From assembly GCA_036320915.1 (NCBI GenBank), contig JAXBDG010000024.1, positions 186,001 to 250,000 of the forward strand: 64,000 bases of DNA. The letters run 5' to 3'. Of this stretch, positions 11,601-22,003 are shown one piece after another; positions within the stretch are counted from its first letter, which is position 1, and each line of letters starts with the position of its first letter. The notes under the pieces are model-generated. The model ran no database searches. It worked only from the letters and a program-made list of their open reading frames with translations, and was not told where the DNA came from. The position numbers and the translations under genes were made by a program. This DNA is from Linnemannia elongata (taxonomy: Eukaryota; Mortierellomycota; Mortierellomycetes; Mortierellales; Mortierellaceae).

Positions 11601-12247
11601 GGAGTAAAGAAGCGACGTATTAAAAATATCAAGAATGGTCCTTGGGAGAGCAAACTACCTTGAAGATAGTAGAATATACATGCTCATGCCCTCTGGGTCG
11701 TGATACAACATCAACCAACGACATCTCTGTGATCGCCGCCACAGCTAGGGGTCGAGAACAAGAACGAATACAGAGACGTGCATTAGTAAGAGAATGGGCT
11801 CTCACGATAACAAACCAACGAACAACAAAAAAGTGCTAAACCTCTATACCTTCGCCGCGGAATCCATATGTCGTGATGCGGTTAAGATCCTGAAGACTAG
11901 AGCATTTGGAGGTAGCGTACCGCGCCCCAATGAGCGCCATATCCGCTGGTAATATCCCGTCGCCGTTGTCAGAGACTTGCAGACTGTGGCCTGCGACGTC
12001 GACCTTGACCTCTATTGAGGTTGCTTTTGCATCGATGCCTAGTACATATACATAAACGAGAAAAGGAGTAGTCGTGATTAGTTGAGAAGTGCGATGCAGA
12101 GCATTCCTAAAAGTGTGATTGTGAGTGAGGAAATGAGACTGTACTATTTTGGATGAGCTCGGAGATGCACTGCTCGAGTGAATTGACCACGAGAGAGGCG
12201 CGCAGTTCGTCAGAGACGGATGAAGCCAAGGGCTGGATCGATGCCAT
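8621..12247 (-). CDS. MLH3: DNA mismatch repair MutL homologue MLH3
   Basis: Nine exons (minus strand): 12247-12145, 12038-11850, 11744-11659, 11558-11469, 11384-10854, 10757-10419, 10311-10217, 10115-9130, 8979-8621. All introns are GT-AG (about 84-203 nt) and the phases close to 925 aa. The N-terminal GHKL ATPase motifs are complete: ELIQNSIDAKAT, then SDNGDGI, then YGFRGEA. A MutL transducer-like region follows (HGTTISVRDLFYKFPVRQRY). The C-terminal endonuclease half is intact: DQHAADERVRVE metal motif, then SKACRGAIMFND, then FPFQCAHGRPS. In this family MLH3 pairs with MLH1 and acts as a nicking endonuclease in meiotic crossover resolution and mismatch repair in the nucleus. The start is the ATG giving MASIQPL, directly before the first helix. 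The 95-nt exon 7 was placed by splice sites and frame only and is the least certain part. Confidence 0.93.
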
Positions 12248-13360
12248 TCCATCGTTTTTGTTGAGGAGGAGATAGAGTGAGTGTGAATGCAGGAGAGGGG
12301 AGTAATGTGTGTGCACATGAATGGAAGGAAGTCAAAAAGGAAAAGGACATCGTTTGGTGGCAAAGGAGTCTAGTGCGGAAGATGCAAAAGATCGTATATG
12401 CTACGTGGCGTATATTTTACGCCACCAATTTTTGTCTTCCCTTTTGTTCAGCACGCAGGCCGCCAGACATCCTTGATCATAAGACAAAGAGTCAATGCAG
12501 ATACATGTTAGCCTGCACAACAGCTAAGCAACTCGTATTTGGTGCACTCTATGTTGACCAACACCACCTCGACGACGATATTCCAAGATAGCCCTCTCTT
12601 GTCGAACTTTGTTAGCTCAAATCAGACTTACTGTTCGCACTCCATCAATCTCACCCTACTGTAGTTCGCCAATCCACAGTAATAAACTGCGCTATGGCAT
12701 GTATGACATATGCTGAGGTCGCCAGCTATAGTAAGCATAGCGCCTTCCTCTATCATGGCTATTTTATATGCCAACCGTTCCAGGGTATTAGATGGGCTGA
12801 GCAACCCAAAAAAAGGGCGTTGCGCTGACACATGGCGACCACATTTGTAGCGGAAACAGAAGAAACCCCTGTGTTCAACGTAATTTTGATATGACAGCAG
12901 CACACGTAATTACATCATCAAAAAGAGTACTTTTTGTTGAGAGAAAGAGAGGAAGAGGGTCAGAACATGTGCCTGTGCCTAGACAAGGGCAAAACGAAAA
13001 ATATAGATCCTTGAGCTGTGCGCCGGTTGTCACTTTCTTTTTTCACGGTCGCTCAACCAAAAACCTTCCCCTCAGCTACTGAAAAAAAAATCACATCCCT
13101 CCCCTCTCACTTCCTTTTGGCTTTCGAAAAGCATCACATTTTACAAATGTGAAACTGTTCAATGAATCAAAACAAACAAAGGGCAAGTGTTTACTGAATC
13201 ATAGTGAGCGAATGCAAAAACAAGATGATGCCTTTACCACACATTTTCTGTTGGCTAAGGCAAAACAGCACTTTCCGAATCTTTCCAGGGCGTATTGGTC
13301 TGTGTGCGGGTCGTTGTGTCTGCCCGTGGAAAAATCTGGAAATGTTTATGACTTGGACGA
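12248..13360. other. Intergenic, no gene seen
   Basis: Upstream of MLH3 and of the Hsp20 remnant, which diverge from here. Short AT-rich frames only, with no recognisable protein and no array. Confidence 0.55.
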
Positions 13361-13363
13361 GCG

Positions 13364-13369
13364 TATAAA
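13364..13369 (+). promoter_or_regulatory. TATA box of the Hsp20 remnant
   Basis: tataaa in gcgtataaaatggc, 112 bp upstream of ATG 13481. The promoter core survives although the coding frame is broken. Confidence 0.45.
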
Positions 13370-13480
13370 ATGGCACCCAAAACCTCCTTCAGGTTGCAAT
13401 TTATCTTACGTCTTGATCTTTACTAAACAACACCAAAAAAAGGTACGACCTCTTTCCCGCACAACACAACACCACGCAAT

Positions 13481-13948
13481 ATGTCTATGATCAACTGGAC
13501 TGGAAACGTTCCATTCGACAGACTCGAGCAGCGTATGAATCAAGTCTTTGACCAACTTATCAATCCTTGGTCTAGATTCCGCCGCGGCCATGCTCATCAA
13601 GCGGCGACAACCAACTCGCAACTACGAAATTTATTAACCCCGCAGTGAACATGTACGAGACGGACTGGGACTGGAACGTTCATGTCAAACATCCCGGCGT
13701 CAAGAAGGAAGATATCAAAATCGACGCCAGGAACAGCGCTCTCAGCAGAGAGCAAGTTCTCGCAGGACTACGGCCGCAACAATATGCGCTACCAGGAGCG
13801 CCGCTTCGGAGCCTTTATGCGTACCATTCCGCTTCCCGACCATGTGGACCGAGACAACATCGACGCCAATTTCAAGGGTGGCGTGTTGAGTCACTTCCTT
13901 CCCAAGGGCGAGGCTGTCCAGCCTCGAAGATTACCGTCGCTTAAATGA
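13481..13948 (+). pseudogene. Small heat-shock protein (Hsp20/alpha-crystallin), frameshifted
   Basis: The start MSMINWTGNVPFDRLEQRMN and a stretch ending TNSQLRNLL are in frame 2. The alpha-crystallin beginning (MYETDWDWNVHVKHPGVKKE, then DIKIDARNSALS) is in frame 1. The rest (ESKFSQDYGRNNMRYQERRF, then TIPLPDHVDRDNI) returns to frame 2. Two compensating frameshifts, near 13625 and 13740, are needed, and no GT-AG intron explains them. The conserved GVL motif and the C-terminal tail are recognisable, and total length (about 155 codons) matches a fungal Hsp20. It is a recent pseudogene, or sequencing errors disrupt a real gene. If functional, it would be an ATP-independent cytosolic chaperone. 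Confidence 0.75.
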
Positions 13949-14330
13949 ACTACGAATTCCTCACTCTCTCGCCTTCATACTTGCCCTTATCTAGCATTTC
14001 TTGCTGTTTACTCTGGAATCTTCTGTAGCTAGCGACAGAACACAATATCAAGGACAACCTCACAGCAAAAAATGCCTAAGCAACTACAGGATGTGATTAA
14101 GCGCAGTAGTTGAAGACGTGTAGTAGAGTCAAGGTTTAATACAACATTTATAGGTGAACAATAGGGAGCGATCACTGCAGCAACAGAGGCGATCTGAGTG
14201 TTGTATAGCTGGAAGGACAATGGGGGAAACCGATAGATATCAAAAGTGAGATTCATTCAGTTGCTAAATCAATTGATGGTAGCCTTTTTTATTTATTTAT
14301 TTATTTTTTGGTATATTTCGGTCATATCTT

Positions 14331-15212
14331 TCAAAGATCGTCGTCTTCCTCTGGTAGTGGCGATAATGCATGAATTGCATACATCTCGGCCACTTGAGTT
14401 GGATAACAACCAGCACTTAAAAAGCGTCCATAATATTCCAGTGTGGTTCTAAAGCTCCATTGTCCTTCCTTCATTGTCCCTTCCAATCCTTGATCCTCCA
14501 AGTTCAATCGAGTCAATTTTGGGTTTTGCTGGACCAACTGGGCTTCGATCAAGGTTGACACTTCGCCATAGTTGAGTGATAGCGTTTGTAAGTCCTTAGC
14601 CATTCTTAATGCATCTGCAACTCTGGCAGCCGAGAGACAAGATTCAGGATAGATGCTCATGTCCGCACAAGTAAGTGATAGATGTTGAAGTCGGTGATTT
14701 TGTTCTATGAGAGCCAAAGTGTCCGATTGCGTGAAAATGGTGTAGTGGATTTCGATGGATGTAAGGGAGCAAAAGCTGCATGCAAGGGCCAACCAAAGCA
14801 AATTTGTGGACCTGAAAGAAGGAGCATAGGGTCCGTCATTGTGGTAGAATCGTCGGACATGATGTGCACGTTCCATAACGGTCTGAAGAGTGGTCGACTT
14901 TTGGACCCATCGCCATGCAGATGGCGACTGAGTTGATTTAGTGTTCATTTCAAGGGCTTGAGATAGAGTTGATCCTGTAATGGCAGGCGTGCTGGAAGGC
15001 ATCGACAATGCTGTGGTTGGTTTGCCGTAAATAGCATCCCCAACAGCATACCAAAGGAATCCACGAGCGTCAATGGCCCAATTTCGGGCTACAAGCGCAC
15101 AGGATGCCATGTCGGTCATTGTTTGGATATAACTGAGCATCGTGTATCGGATCTCTCCAATTTGCAGCGGGCGGGGTTTTATTGCAGTGACATGATGAGA
15201 AAGTTCATCCAT
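14331..15212 (-). CDS. F-box-like/LRR protein, short form
   Basis: Intronless, 293 aa, ATG at 15212 and TAA-type stop near 14331. The N-terminus (LQIGEIRYTMLSYIQTMTDM followed by ASCALVARNWA) has the spacing of a degenerate F-box: a Pro/Ile-rich start, two helices and a closing C...V...W. A Ser/Thr-rich linker leads into leucine-rich segments (NHRLQHLSLTCADM, DLQTLSLNYGEV, NPKLTRLNLEDQGL) spaced about 25-30 residues apart. The tail is acidic (PEEDDDL). F-box/LRR proteins recruit substrates to SCF ubiquitin ligases through Skp1; here that role is inferred from layout. At least two larger relatives (22903-25320, 50124-51698) and one decayed locus (41.6-43.2 kb) occur in the window. Confidence 0.72.
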   Translation of the reverse strand: MDELSHHVTAIKPRPLQIGEIRYTMLSYIQTMTDMASCALVARNWAIDARGFLWYAVGDAIYGKPTTALSMPSSTPAITGSTLSQALEMNTKSTQSPSAWRWVQKSTTLQTVMERAHHVRRFYHNDGPYAPSFRSTNLLWLALACSFCSLTSIEIHYTIFTQSDTLALIEQNHRLQHLSLTCADMSIYPESCLSAARVADALRMAKDLQTLSLNYGEVSTLIEAQLVQQNPKLTRLNLEDQGLEGTMKEGQWSFRTTLEYYGRFLSAGCYPTQVAEMYAIHALSPLPEEDDDL

Positions 15213-17040
15213 TGTTGTGTAGTTATTTGGGCTTTAAGGGAATGGACATGCGTTTTCGTTCCAGAGGAAGAATCATGGAATGCTCTTATGCTTTTTTATT
15301 TTTGCGCAGCATGCTTCGAATATGGCGATGCAGAACAAAAGTCATGAGAAGGCGCAAAATGAAAACAACTTGGTGGCGCAGTCGCAACAAGAACGTGATT
15401 TTGCCTTGCCTCCCTCTACCTTTGCCCTTTACGCTCTCACCTGCGCCACCACCTGTGCCACCTAGAACATCCATGCTAGCTACCCCGCTTCGATCCTAGC
15501 TACTTTGCCTCCAAACTAGCCGCCTCAGCTCCACCCCAGTTTCCACGCTTCCATTCTTACCAAACTACGTCCTCCAGGCCCTTATACAATATACTCTTCC
15601 TTCTATACAATAAAAAACCCATTTGTCTTGTCGCCACACTCTTGTTCCTTGTCTTCCATTCTTTTATCTCTTGTCACCCCTGGTTTTCCCTCTCCTATAT
15701 ACTGCTATTACAACAGATCGGGATGCGAGAAATACTTGGTCGCCGGCATGAGTCCCTAACATAATAATGTTTCTCAAGACGTACCGAGAGACACGTACGT
15801 ACAAGGCATTGCGATATGATGTGGAATGTGCAAGATCTCAATGAGTGAAAAGGTGGGATAAGATATCAGTCAACAAACATATCAAGAGATTGGTGGAAAG
15901 AAACTGAAAGGCCATCATTGTTATTTAGATTCTCTGTACAAGTAGAGACTTCATTTACAGTTGTTCTGATATTGGTTTTTAGATGTACGAGCCTGTTGTA
16001 TGATCGAGACGTCGTCGTTAAGAATGAAGGCTCATAGTGGTATGTGCCACGCCTCCACTCTACCTTCAAAGTCGCCCTGCTCTTTCCTTGACTCGGTCGT
16101 ATCACCGCGTCATGAATGACTACCTATGCCGCAAAAAGGAGTGGTATTAGAGTAAAAAAAGCGCAATGTAGTATTTTAACAGGATAGGGTCAAACAAACC
16201 AAGGTGAATTGGCTTGTGCAATGATGACTCTTACGGCAACGTCATGCTCCAGGTTTTAACGAGTGTCACTGAGTAAGACATGTAAATGAGAAATGTAACT
16301 CTGCGATGGGGTGCAAGTGACGAAATTTAGCTTTTGCAGTGGCGTGTATTGGAGAACTCTGTTATGTTGTGGTTGATACCCAGAGCTAAATTAACGAGAA
16401 CATTTTTCTAAAATATTGTTCGCGTGAGACTTGTTTTGTGGAAGTCTTTGGGGGAGTTGCCCTAGGTTGGCCGAGTCGTTGGCATCAGTGCCAGGTGCAT
16501 CAGGGTTACCAGTCGAGGGAGAGGGAGAAGGGAATGGGAGGGGGGGGGTCCTCCCCAGCAACCCCTGTATTCAAGGGTACATCATCACGATCGACGGTCA
16601 TAACTCAGGAAGCGGCAGAGACGAGAAAAGGGATGTGTATATGCGTGTTTGTTTGTTTGTGTGTGTCTAGTCCCTTCTCGATATCGCGGATAAAAATGGT
16701 TGCTCTCAAGACTTCCTGGTATCGTCGAAAGAAAGGTACCTTTGCAGACAGTCGCAGGCATGCGCGTGAAATAGCCAAATGGCAACTAGAGCCTAAGTCA
16801 CTTCAAATTATCATAGTTTCTTACCTGAATTGCGTCCTCTTTCCATCTCAGCAATTCACCTCAGTCCTTCCTCCTTCCCAAAAGTCTTTTCATTTCGCTC
16901 CATCCATTTCGAGATCATCCTTTTTCACATCATTACGTTCACATCACTCGTTGGTTGTCACCCTGGAGAGTCGCGATGTATACTGCCGATGGTAGTTCAT
17001 CAGGATGAACAGTTGATTGGGCATGATTAATGCTCGAACT
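15213..17040. other. Mostly non-coding spacer with one possible exon
   Basis: No firm gene. On the minus strand 16129-15866 follows an acceptor-like gcggcatag and stays open for about 85 codons (VVIHDAVIRPSQGKSRATLK, then KVEWRRGTYHYEPSFL) with protein-like composition, but no upstream exon or family was found. The plus-strand frame at 16438-16995 looks like chance. Confidence 0.35.
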
Positions 17041-17042
17041 CT

Positions 17043-17207
17043 TCATGCAGTCATCTGGGTGGTGCCAATGAAGCCCTTGTGACGGGCTGTCGTCTGCAAT
17101 AGATAGGCGCTTTGTTCGGCCAAGGCAGAGGGTCGGACAAGGAGTTGCACCTTCTTGCCATCATGGCCAGGGAGTGAATAAACATCCTCTCCGCTTCCAA
17201 CCAACAT
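17043..17207 (-). CDS. Possible small ORF or relic, 54 aa
   Basis: ATG 17207 to TGA 17043. The product begins MLVGSGEDVYSLPGHDGKKV and continues QLLVRPSALAEQSAYLLQTT. Composition is protein-like (balanced charges, no low complexity), unlike neighbouring chance frames. It could be a short gene, a terminal exon, or a relic like the MLH3 fragment 0.45 kb away on the same strand. No family recognised. Confidence 0.28.
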   Translation of the reverse strand: MLVGSGEDVYSLPGHDGKKVQLLVRPSALAEQSAYLLQTTARHKGFIGTTQMTA

Positions 17208-17589
17208 TTATTTGACGTATCAGGCCAGATTAGGGTGCTTTGTTTTGTGATATTTTTGGTGATATTTTTTAGCTACATGAGGCATTTACACTGACAAGAC
17301 TTCTCAGTAACAAAATAAAGCCACTCGTCAATCATAGAAGCACACATAATCCTGTCGACTCTTAGCGTCTATTGCAGTCAGCAGGCGTTACAAAGCTGAT
17401 GATCCAAAAGGTTTACTGGCGGTCTTCATTTTTTTTCATTCTTTTTCTCATATGTCCCCCCAGACTGGGAAGTTGACATCAGACTCTGCAACCGTGTGTT
17501 GTACTTTACAGTATCGGAAATAAAATGGGAGTTTGGTCTTCTTCTCTTCTATTCTTCTTCTAGGTGTTTGGTCTAGCTAGCATGCTCAC

Positions 17590-17750
17590 CGTTCCTTTTA
17601 AACTATAACACTTGTACTTGGGAAAGCACCAACTTCGACTTGTCCGTGAGAAAGTAACAACGTTGAAGTTAAAGAATATTAAATGCTCCTGTCCTCTGGG
17701 TAGTGATGCAACACCAACCAACCGTTTCTCTGCGATCATCGCCACCCATA
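17590..17750 (-). pseudogene. Relic of MLH3 exon 3
   Basis: The stretch 17657-17748 aligns to MLH3 exon 3 and its donor side (about 11650-11746). It shares atgctc, cctctgggt, gtgat, caaca, caaccaac, tctctg and cgccac in order with point differences (roughly 80% over 90 bp by eye). The translation EKRLVGVASLPRGQEHL matches TEMSLVDVVSRPRGHEHV in MLH3. Left of it a shorter match (cttgggaaagc against cttgggagagc) follows after an insertion of about 25 bp. No other MLH3 exon is present, so it is a partial duplicate without function. Confidence 0.65.
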
Positions 17751-17949
17751 ACCCATAGTTAAAGGTGGCTGGACCTACTATGCTGAAAAGTCTTTTAATG
17801 ATACCAGGCATTTGTATTCAGCGATGATCCAATGTCGGCCCATGTAAAAAAGGTGAGGTGAAAATGAATGAGATTACGAATCAAAAGAGTGAATGACAGG
17901 AATCTGGTCACTGGTGCAAGAGTATCTCAAAATAAAACTCGTAACGTAA

Positions 17950-20131
17950 GTGAGGACAGATGTTAGGACAGATGTTAGGACAGATGTAAGGGTTCAGATG
18001 AGTTCATGTGTAAGGACAGATGTGAGAGTTGATGTTAGGACAGCTGTAAGGACAGATGTGACAGATGTGAGAGTTGATGTTAGGACAGCTGTAAGGACAG
18101 ATGTGACAGATGTGAGAGTTGATGTTAGGGCAGCTGTAAACGGATGTGAGAGTTGATGTTAGGACAGATGTTAGGACAGATGTGAGAGTTGATGTGAGGA
18201 CAGATGTAAGGACAGATGTAAGGACAGATGTTAGGACAGATGTGAGAGTTGATGTGAGGACAGATGTAAGGACAGATGTGACAGATGTGAGAGTTGATGT
18301 TAGGGCAGCTGTAAACGGATGTGAGAGTTGATGTTAGGACAGATGTTAGGACAGATGTGAGAGTTGATGTGAGGACAGATGTAAGGACAGATGTAAGGAC
18401 AGATGTTAGGACAGATGTGAGAGTTGATGTGAGGACAGATGTAAGGACAGATGTAAGGACAGATGTGAGAGTTGATGTGAGGACAGATGTTAGGACAGAT
18501 GTGAGAGTTGATGTGAGGACAGATGTAAGGACAGATGTAAGGACAGATGTGAGAGTTGATGTTAGGACAGATGTAAGGACAGATGTGAGAGTTGATGTTA
18601 GGACAGATGTTAGGACAGATGTGAGAGTTGATGTTAGGACAGATGTTAGGACAGATGTGAGAGTTGATGTTAGGACAGATGTGAGAGTTGATGTGAGGAC
18701 AGATGTTAGGACAGATGTGAGAGTTGATGTGAGGACAGATGTTAGGACAGATGTGAGAGTTGATGTGAGGACAGATGTGAGAGTTGATGTGAGGACAGAT
18801 ATAAGGACAGATGTGAGAGTTGATGTTAGGACAGATGTTAGGACAGATGTGAGAGTTGATGTGAGGACAGATGTTAGGACAGATGTGAGAGTTGATGTGA
18901 GGACAGATGTGAGAGTTGATGTGAGGACAGATATAAGGACAGATGTGAGAGTTGATGTGAGGACAGATGTTAGGACAGATGTGAGAGTTGATGTGAGGAC
19001 AGATGTAAGGACAGATGTAAGGACAGATGTGAGAGTTGATGTTAGGACAGATGTAAGGACAGATGTGAGAGTTGATGTTAGGACAGATGTTAGGACAGAT
19101 GTGAGAGTTGATGTTAGGACAGATGTTAGGACAGATGTGAGAGTTGATGTTAGGACAGATGTGAGAGTTGATGTGAGGACAGATGTTAGGACAGATGTGA
19201 GAGTTGATGTGAGGACAGATGTTAGGACAGATGTGAGAGTTGATGTGAGGACAGATGTGAGAGTTGATGTGAGGACAGATATAAGGACAGATGTGAGAGT
19301 TGATGTTAGGACAGATGTTAGGACAGATGTGAGAGTTGATGTTAGGACAGATGTGAGAGTTGATGTGAGGACAGATGTGAGAGTTGATGTGAGGACAGAT
19401 GTTAGGACAGATGTGAGTGTTGATGTGAGTGTTGATGTGAGGACAGATGTAAGGACAGATGTAAGGACAGATGTAAGGACAGATGTGAGAGTTGATGTTA
19501 GGACAGATGTAAGGACAGATGTGAGAGTTGATGTGAGGACAGATGTAAGGACAGATGTGAGAGTTGATGTGAGAGTTGATGTGAGGACAGATGTAAGGAC
19601 AGATGTAAGGACAGATGTGAGAGTTGATGTGAGGACAGATGTAAGGACAGATGTAAGGACAGATGTGAGAGTTGATGTGAGGACAGATGTGAGAGTTGAT
19701 GTTAGGACAGATGTTAGGACAGATGTGAGAGTTGATGTTAGGGCAGCTGTAAGGACAGATGTGAGAGTTGATGTGAGGACAGATGTAAGGACAGATGTAA
19801 GAGTTGATGTGAAGACAGATGTAAGGACAGATTTGAGAGTTGATGTGAGGACAGATGTAAGGACAGATGTGAGGACAGATGTTAGGACAGATGTGAGTGT
19901 TGATGTGAGTGTTGATGTGAGGACAGATGTAAGGACAGATGTTAGGACAGATGTTAGGACAGATGTGAGAGTTGATGTTAGGGCAGCTGTAAGGACAGAT
20001 GTGAGAGTTGATGTGAGAGTTGATGTGAGGACAGATGTAAGGACAGATGTAAGGACAGATGTTAGGACAGATGTGAGAGTTGATGTGAGGACAGATGTAA
20101 GGACAGATGTAAGGACAGATGTAAGGAACTG
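17950..20131. repeat. 12-bp minisatellite, about 2.2 kb, with higher-order repeats
   Basis: Nearly perfect tandem array of 12-mers of four main types: gtgaggacagat, gtaaggacagat, gttaggacagat and gtgagagttgat, plus rare variants (ataaggacagat, gtgagtgttgat, gttagggcagct). Because 12 is a multiple of three and no unit contains a stop, both strands stay open for hundreds of codons: VRTD/VRVD repeats on plus (603 codons from 18321) and ICPY/ICPH/INSH repeats on minus (18300-20312). The order of variants itself repeats: 18481 to about 18865 recurs at 18961 to about 19345 (480-bp offset, 40 units), and 18126-18280 recurs at 18301-18455 (175-bp offset). Coding is unlikely, since there is no non-repetitive domain and no codon bias independent of the repeat. 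Confidence 0.93.
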
Positions 20132-20386
20132 ACAACATAACGAAAAGCAAGGAGAGTGGGTGGACTGAGATGCAACAGTTCCTTGTTTGGTAACTCAAAT
20201 TTAAAAAAGCCCACAACGTTGTTCCTTGTTTCCCTTGCCCACTTGTCCCTGCTCCACTCCGTGGTCTTGTTACACACTGCAATTGAAAAAGAGTTGGGAG
20301 AGAAGCAGACATGTTTATTGTACAGTACAGGGGGGGGGGGGGGTATTCGCTATGTTACATGGTGAAGGTGGTGTGGATTGGGTGCC

Positions 20387-22003
20387 CTATTGTTGCCTTC
20401 CTTTGATTATATTTTTGATTAGCATTTCCACCTCAGTCGCGACTGTGCCTTTGTTGATCACCGACATGTTGCCACTGATCCTGCCTGCTAGAGTCGTGAG
20501 GTTCTTGTTCACCTTTTCAGAAACAGGCCTGCGTTCTTCAGGTTCCATGTCCTCCACCAGCTGTTGTAAGATTGCACTCAGAACGGAGTCATCCTTCTCG
20601 GCGCGGCACATCCCCAAGCGTTTCTCTACGTCCGCCTTGGAGACCTTGCCCCGAACATAGACCTGGTGGAAAAGAAAGGCTGCAACCTTGATACCGGACC
20701 ATCTTCCGCTCGACTTGAAGTCCCAAAGGGTACTCAATGTCACTGGCAAGGTGCGGTGACCGAGAAAGCGTGGATGCGCAGCTGCAAACGACTGGTATGT
20801 CTCGACCCTGTCGAACTTCGACCTCGTCTGGCGTTCGATGTTGTTGAACATATCCTTTTTGCCATCCATCAACATCCAAACATGCGAGGCTGTATGAGGG
20901 TGAAAAGACGGATTGTGAGGGCCGACGACAATCTGACCTGTTGTTACAACAACGGCTAGCGTAATGAGGGCATTCCACCGAACCGTTCCGATCATGACCT
21001 GCCTAGCGCTGTCATGCTCCTCGTTCACCACCTTGAACGGACGGGCGTCTGGCATGGCCAAATCTGAGGCGTGAGGGTCTTCGCTCTTGCGGCGTCCGTA
21101 CACTTCAACCTTGAGACACAGAAGAATGTCCACACCGGACTGGATCAAAATGCCAACAAGTCTTCTCGCCAGCTCCTTACCGTGTGTGAGGAATGGCATG
21201 CAACAGAGGGGATCGCCGTCCTCCAAGAGACTGTACGTGTCAACATCCACCAGCGAGCAGAAAGCGTGGGTCTTCAACATCAGTTTGAGATCCTCATCAA
21301 CAATCTTCTCGTCATCTCGCCGGCGTTTTAAAGGACGAACAAACGCCTCCGATCCTTGGCCTAACCGTTCACTTCCACCTGGAAGAACAAACCCGAACAT
21401 CTTGTCGCCTCCCGACAGCCTGAGCTCCACGGCTTCAAAGATGTCCTTGCTGAAATGAGCGGTAGCCATATGCCTTGTGCTTTTGAGAAGCTCAGCATCA
21501 AACTCCTGCAAATCAGCCTGCTGTTTTGCAAAATCCACCGGCCACTTGACGCACTTGAGACAATGGATGGCCAGGTCTCTCGCCTCTTTGATCTGTTCAT
21601 CACAAGCAGGACAACGTGACGGGAATATCAGCTCCTTGGCCGCTGCGCACGACGCTAAATGCCTTGCCAGTCCCCTCCGAGTCTGGAAATGCTTCGAGCA
21701 CCAGCCGCATCCGAGGGGGTGAATCCGCTTGAGAGGGCCATCATGTGCTTCGGACTTGTGGCTGCGGAGAGCAGCGTCCGACTGATGTTCCTGGCCGCAG
21801 AGCAGGCACGCGTGCCTCTTTGTCTCTATGACCTTGTGGGGGAGCTCCGCGTCCTTACGGGGGAGTTCAGCGTCCTTGTGGGGGAGTTCCGCGTCCTTGT
21901 GGGGGAGTTCCGCGTCCTTGTGGGGGAGTTCCGCGTCCTTGTGGGGGAGTTCCGCGTCCTTATGGGGGAGTTCCGCGTCCTTTTCAGCAACGCCTTTAGG
22001 CAT
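20387..22003 (-). CDS. C2H2/C2HC zinc-finger protein with KDAELPH heptad repeats
   Basis: Intronless, 538 aa. The start is the first ATG in frame (MPKGVAE); the frame is open upstream but has no ATG. Residues 8-56 are seven copies of KDAELPH (one with R), a highly charged repeat. Zinc fingers follow: C66-x2-C69...H82-x4-H87; C99-x2-C102...H115-x3-C119; then CPAC...H...C. The basic segment KRRRDDEK in the middle could be a nuclear signal. The C-terminal 300 residues form a domain shared with the broken gene at 109-1779 (VEVYGRRK, VMIGTVRWNALIT, LFH, NLTTLAGRIS). Fingers suggest DNA or RNA binding in the nucleus; the shared domain is not recognised and the family looks lineage-specific. Its 3' end is 255 bp from the 12-bp minisatellite. 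Confidence 0.8.
   Translation of the reverse strand: MPKGVAEKDAELPHKDAELPHKDAELPHKDAELPHKDAELPHKDAELPRKDAELPHKVIETKRHACLLCGQEHQSDAALRSHKSEAHDGPLKRIHPLGCGWCSKHFQTRRGLARHLASCAAAKELIFPSRCPACDEQIKEARDLAIHCLKCVKWPVDFAKQQADLQEFDAELLKSTRHMATAHFSKDIFEAVELRLSGGDKMFGFVLPGGSERLGQGSEAFVRPLKRRRDDEKIVDEDLKLMLKTHAFCSLVDVDTYSLLEDGDPLCCMPFLTHGKELARRLVGILIQSGVDILLCLKVEVYGRRKSEDPHASDLAMPDARPFKVVNEEHDSARQVMIGTVRWNALITLAVVVTTGQIVVGPHNPSFHPHTASHVWMLMDGKKDMFNNIERQTRSKFDRVETYQSFAAAHPRFLGHRTLPVTLSTLWDFKSSGRWSGIKVAAFLFHQVYVRGKVSKADVEKRLGMCRAEKDDSVLSAILQQLVEDMEPEERRPVSEKVNKNLTTLAGRISGNMSVINKGTVATEVEMLIKNIIKGRQQ
21836..21982 (-). repeat. In-frame 21-bp tandem repeat, seven copies
   Basis: Seven near-identical 21-mers (plus-strand core gtgggggagttccgcgtcct) encode KDAELPH within the zinc-finger protein. 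Identity is high at the DNA level, which points to recent slippage or unequal exchange. Confidence 0.9.

Noticed and set aside
17950..20131. CRISPR array
   Set aside because: Units are contiguous 12-mers without unique spacers, and the DNA is eukaryotic.
18300..20312. 670-codon minus-strand frame and 603-codon plus-strand frame as protein genes
   Set aside because: Both arise from a stop-free 12-bp tandem repeat; outside the repeat the minus frame has no recognisable domain.
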